Origin: Kaistella chaponensis
GTDB lineage: Bacteria; Bacteroidota; Bacteroidia; Flavobacteriales; Weeksellaceae
Assembly (NCBI RefSeq): GCF_900156725.1
Contig: NZ_FTOI01000002.1
Coordinates: forward strand, 124,001-188,000
Direction of reading: 5' to 3'
Length of the DNA stretch: 64,000 nucleotides
Below are positions 63,812 to 64,000 of this stretch, piece after piece; within the stretch, counting starts at the first letter, position 1; every line of letters starts with the position of its first letter. The notes under the pieces were generated by a model. It saw nothing but the letters and a program-made list of their open reading frames with translations, did not search any database and was not told where the DNA came from. The position numbers and the translations under genes were made by a program.

Positions 63812-64000
63812 ATGAAACTATATCCAATCCAATGCGGAAAATTTAAATTAGATGGTGGTGCCATGTTTGGTGTGGTGCCAAAAACGCTTTGGCAGAAAAC
63901 GAATCCTGCTGATGAAAATAATTTAATCGAACTCGGAACCCGTTCGCTTTTAGTGGAAGACGGAAAAAAACTGATCCTCATCGATTGTGGTTTGGGAAAT
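63812..64000 (+). CDS. MBL-fold metallo-hydrolase, partial (cut by right edge)
   Basis: The first 63 residues of a protein starting MKLYPIQCGKFKLDGGAMFG then VVPKTLW, with LGTRSLLVEDGKKLILIDCG. This is the usual N-terminus of a metallo-beta-lactamase-fold hydrolase in Flavobacteriia; the HxHxDH zinc motif would lie just past the edge. Substrate unknown. Confidence 0.85.
   Translation, partial: MKLYPIQCGKFKLDGGAMFGVVPKTLWQKTNPADENNLIELGTRSLLVEDGKKLILIDCGLGN

Overview
This window is AT-rich chromosomal DNA of a Bacteroidetes bacterium. It is most likely a member of class Flavobacteriia close to Chryseobacterium/Kaistella (Weeksellaceae). The case rests on type IX secretion C-terminal sorting domains on secreted proteases, promoters of the Bacteroidetes form TTTG-N20-TAnnTTTG, almost no Shine-Dalgarno sequences, several TTG/GTG starts, and families largely restricted to Bacteroidetes (DUF2480, DUF4252/GIN, DUF6452, DUF6048, DUF6759-like, SdhC of the b558 type, ribosomal protein THX). 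Nearly everything is ordinary chromosomal gene content. I see no prophage, insertion sequence, CRISPR array, rRNA or tRNA gene.

Layout. 1-7.5 kb: a Fic protein cut by the left edge, recQ, an unknown gene, aspS, THX, a DUF937 protein with internal repeats, and DUF2480. 7.6-14.3 kb: lpxB and comEC, then the succinate dehydrogenase/fumarate reductase operon sdhCAB. 14.4-21.5 kb: a TonB-dependent receptor paired with a periplasmic thioredoxin, a lipoprotein with a thioredoxin fold that has lost both catalytic cysteines, and rlmD-DUF6452-DUF6048. 21.7-28 kb: a large secreted M12B-type protease, a carboxypeptidase-regulatory-like protein, and trmB between two paralogous small exported proteins. 28.2-30.6 kb: rplM-rpsI-rpsB and a small membrane protein. 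30.7-44.5 kb: the fused B12 mutase icmF, a serine hydrolase, DUF4407, an M43 protease, ruvC, an M64 protease with a lipoprotein, and an M16 protease. 44.6-47.6 kb: a copper nitrite reductase operon (nirK, nirV-like, SCO) and a third paralogue of the small exported family. 47.7-53 kb: guaB, an ECF sigma/anti-sigma-like/DUF4252 surface operon and a ParE/RelE toxin-antitoxin pair. 53.1-57.7 kb: a phenylacetate degradation cluster (paaB, C, D, G, H, I) with no paaA. 57.7-64 kb: DUF695, hutI, an MFS transporter, ruvB, a PaiB-like flavoprotein, a GxxExxY nuclease-fold gene between inverted repeats, and a metallo-hydrolase cut by the right edge.

Two layers of non-coding structure are the least ordinary part. 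First, many intergenic gaps are filled by degenerate tandem repeats with a period of 7 bp (sometimes 8), several ending within a few bases of a start codon. Every gap of the paa cluster except paaD-paaC carries one. Second, there are dispersed elements: three related repeats of about 80-100 bp, an 18-bp perfect palindrome, and a 73-88 bp element in inverted orientation on both sides of the GxxExxY gene. The last is the best candidate here for an undescribed mobile or regulatory unit.
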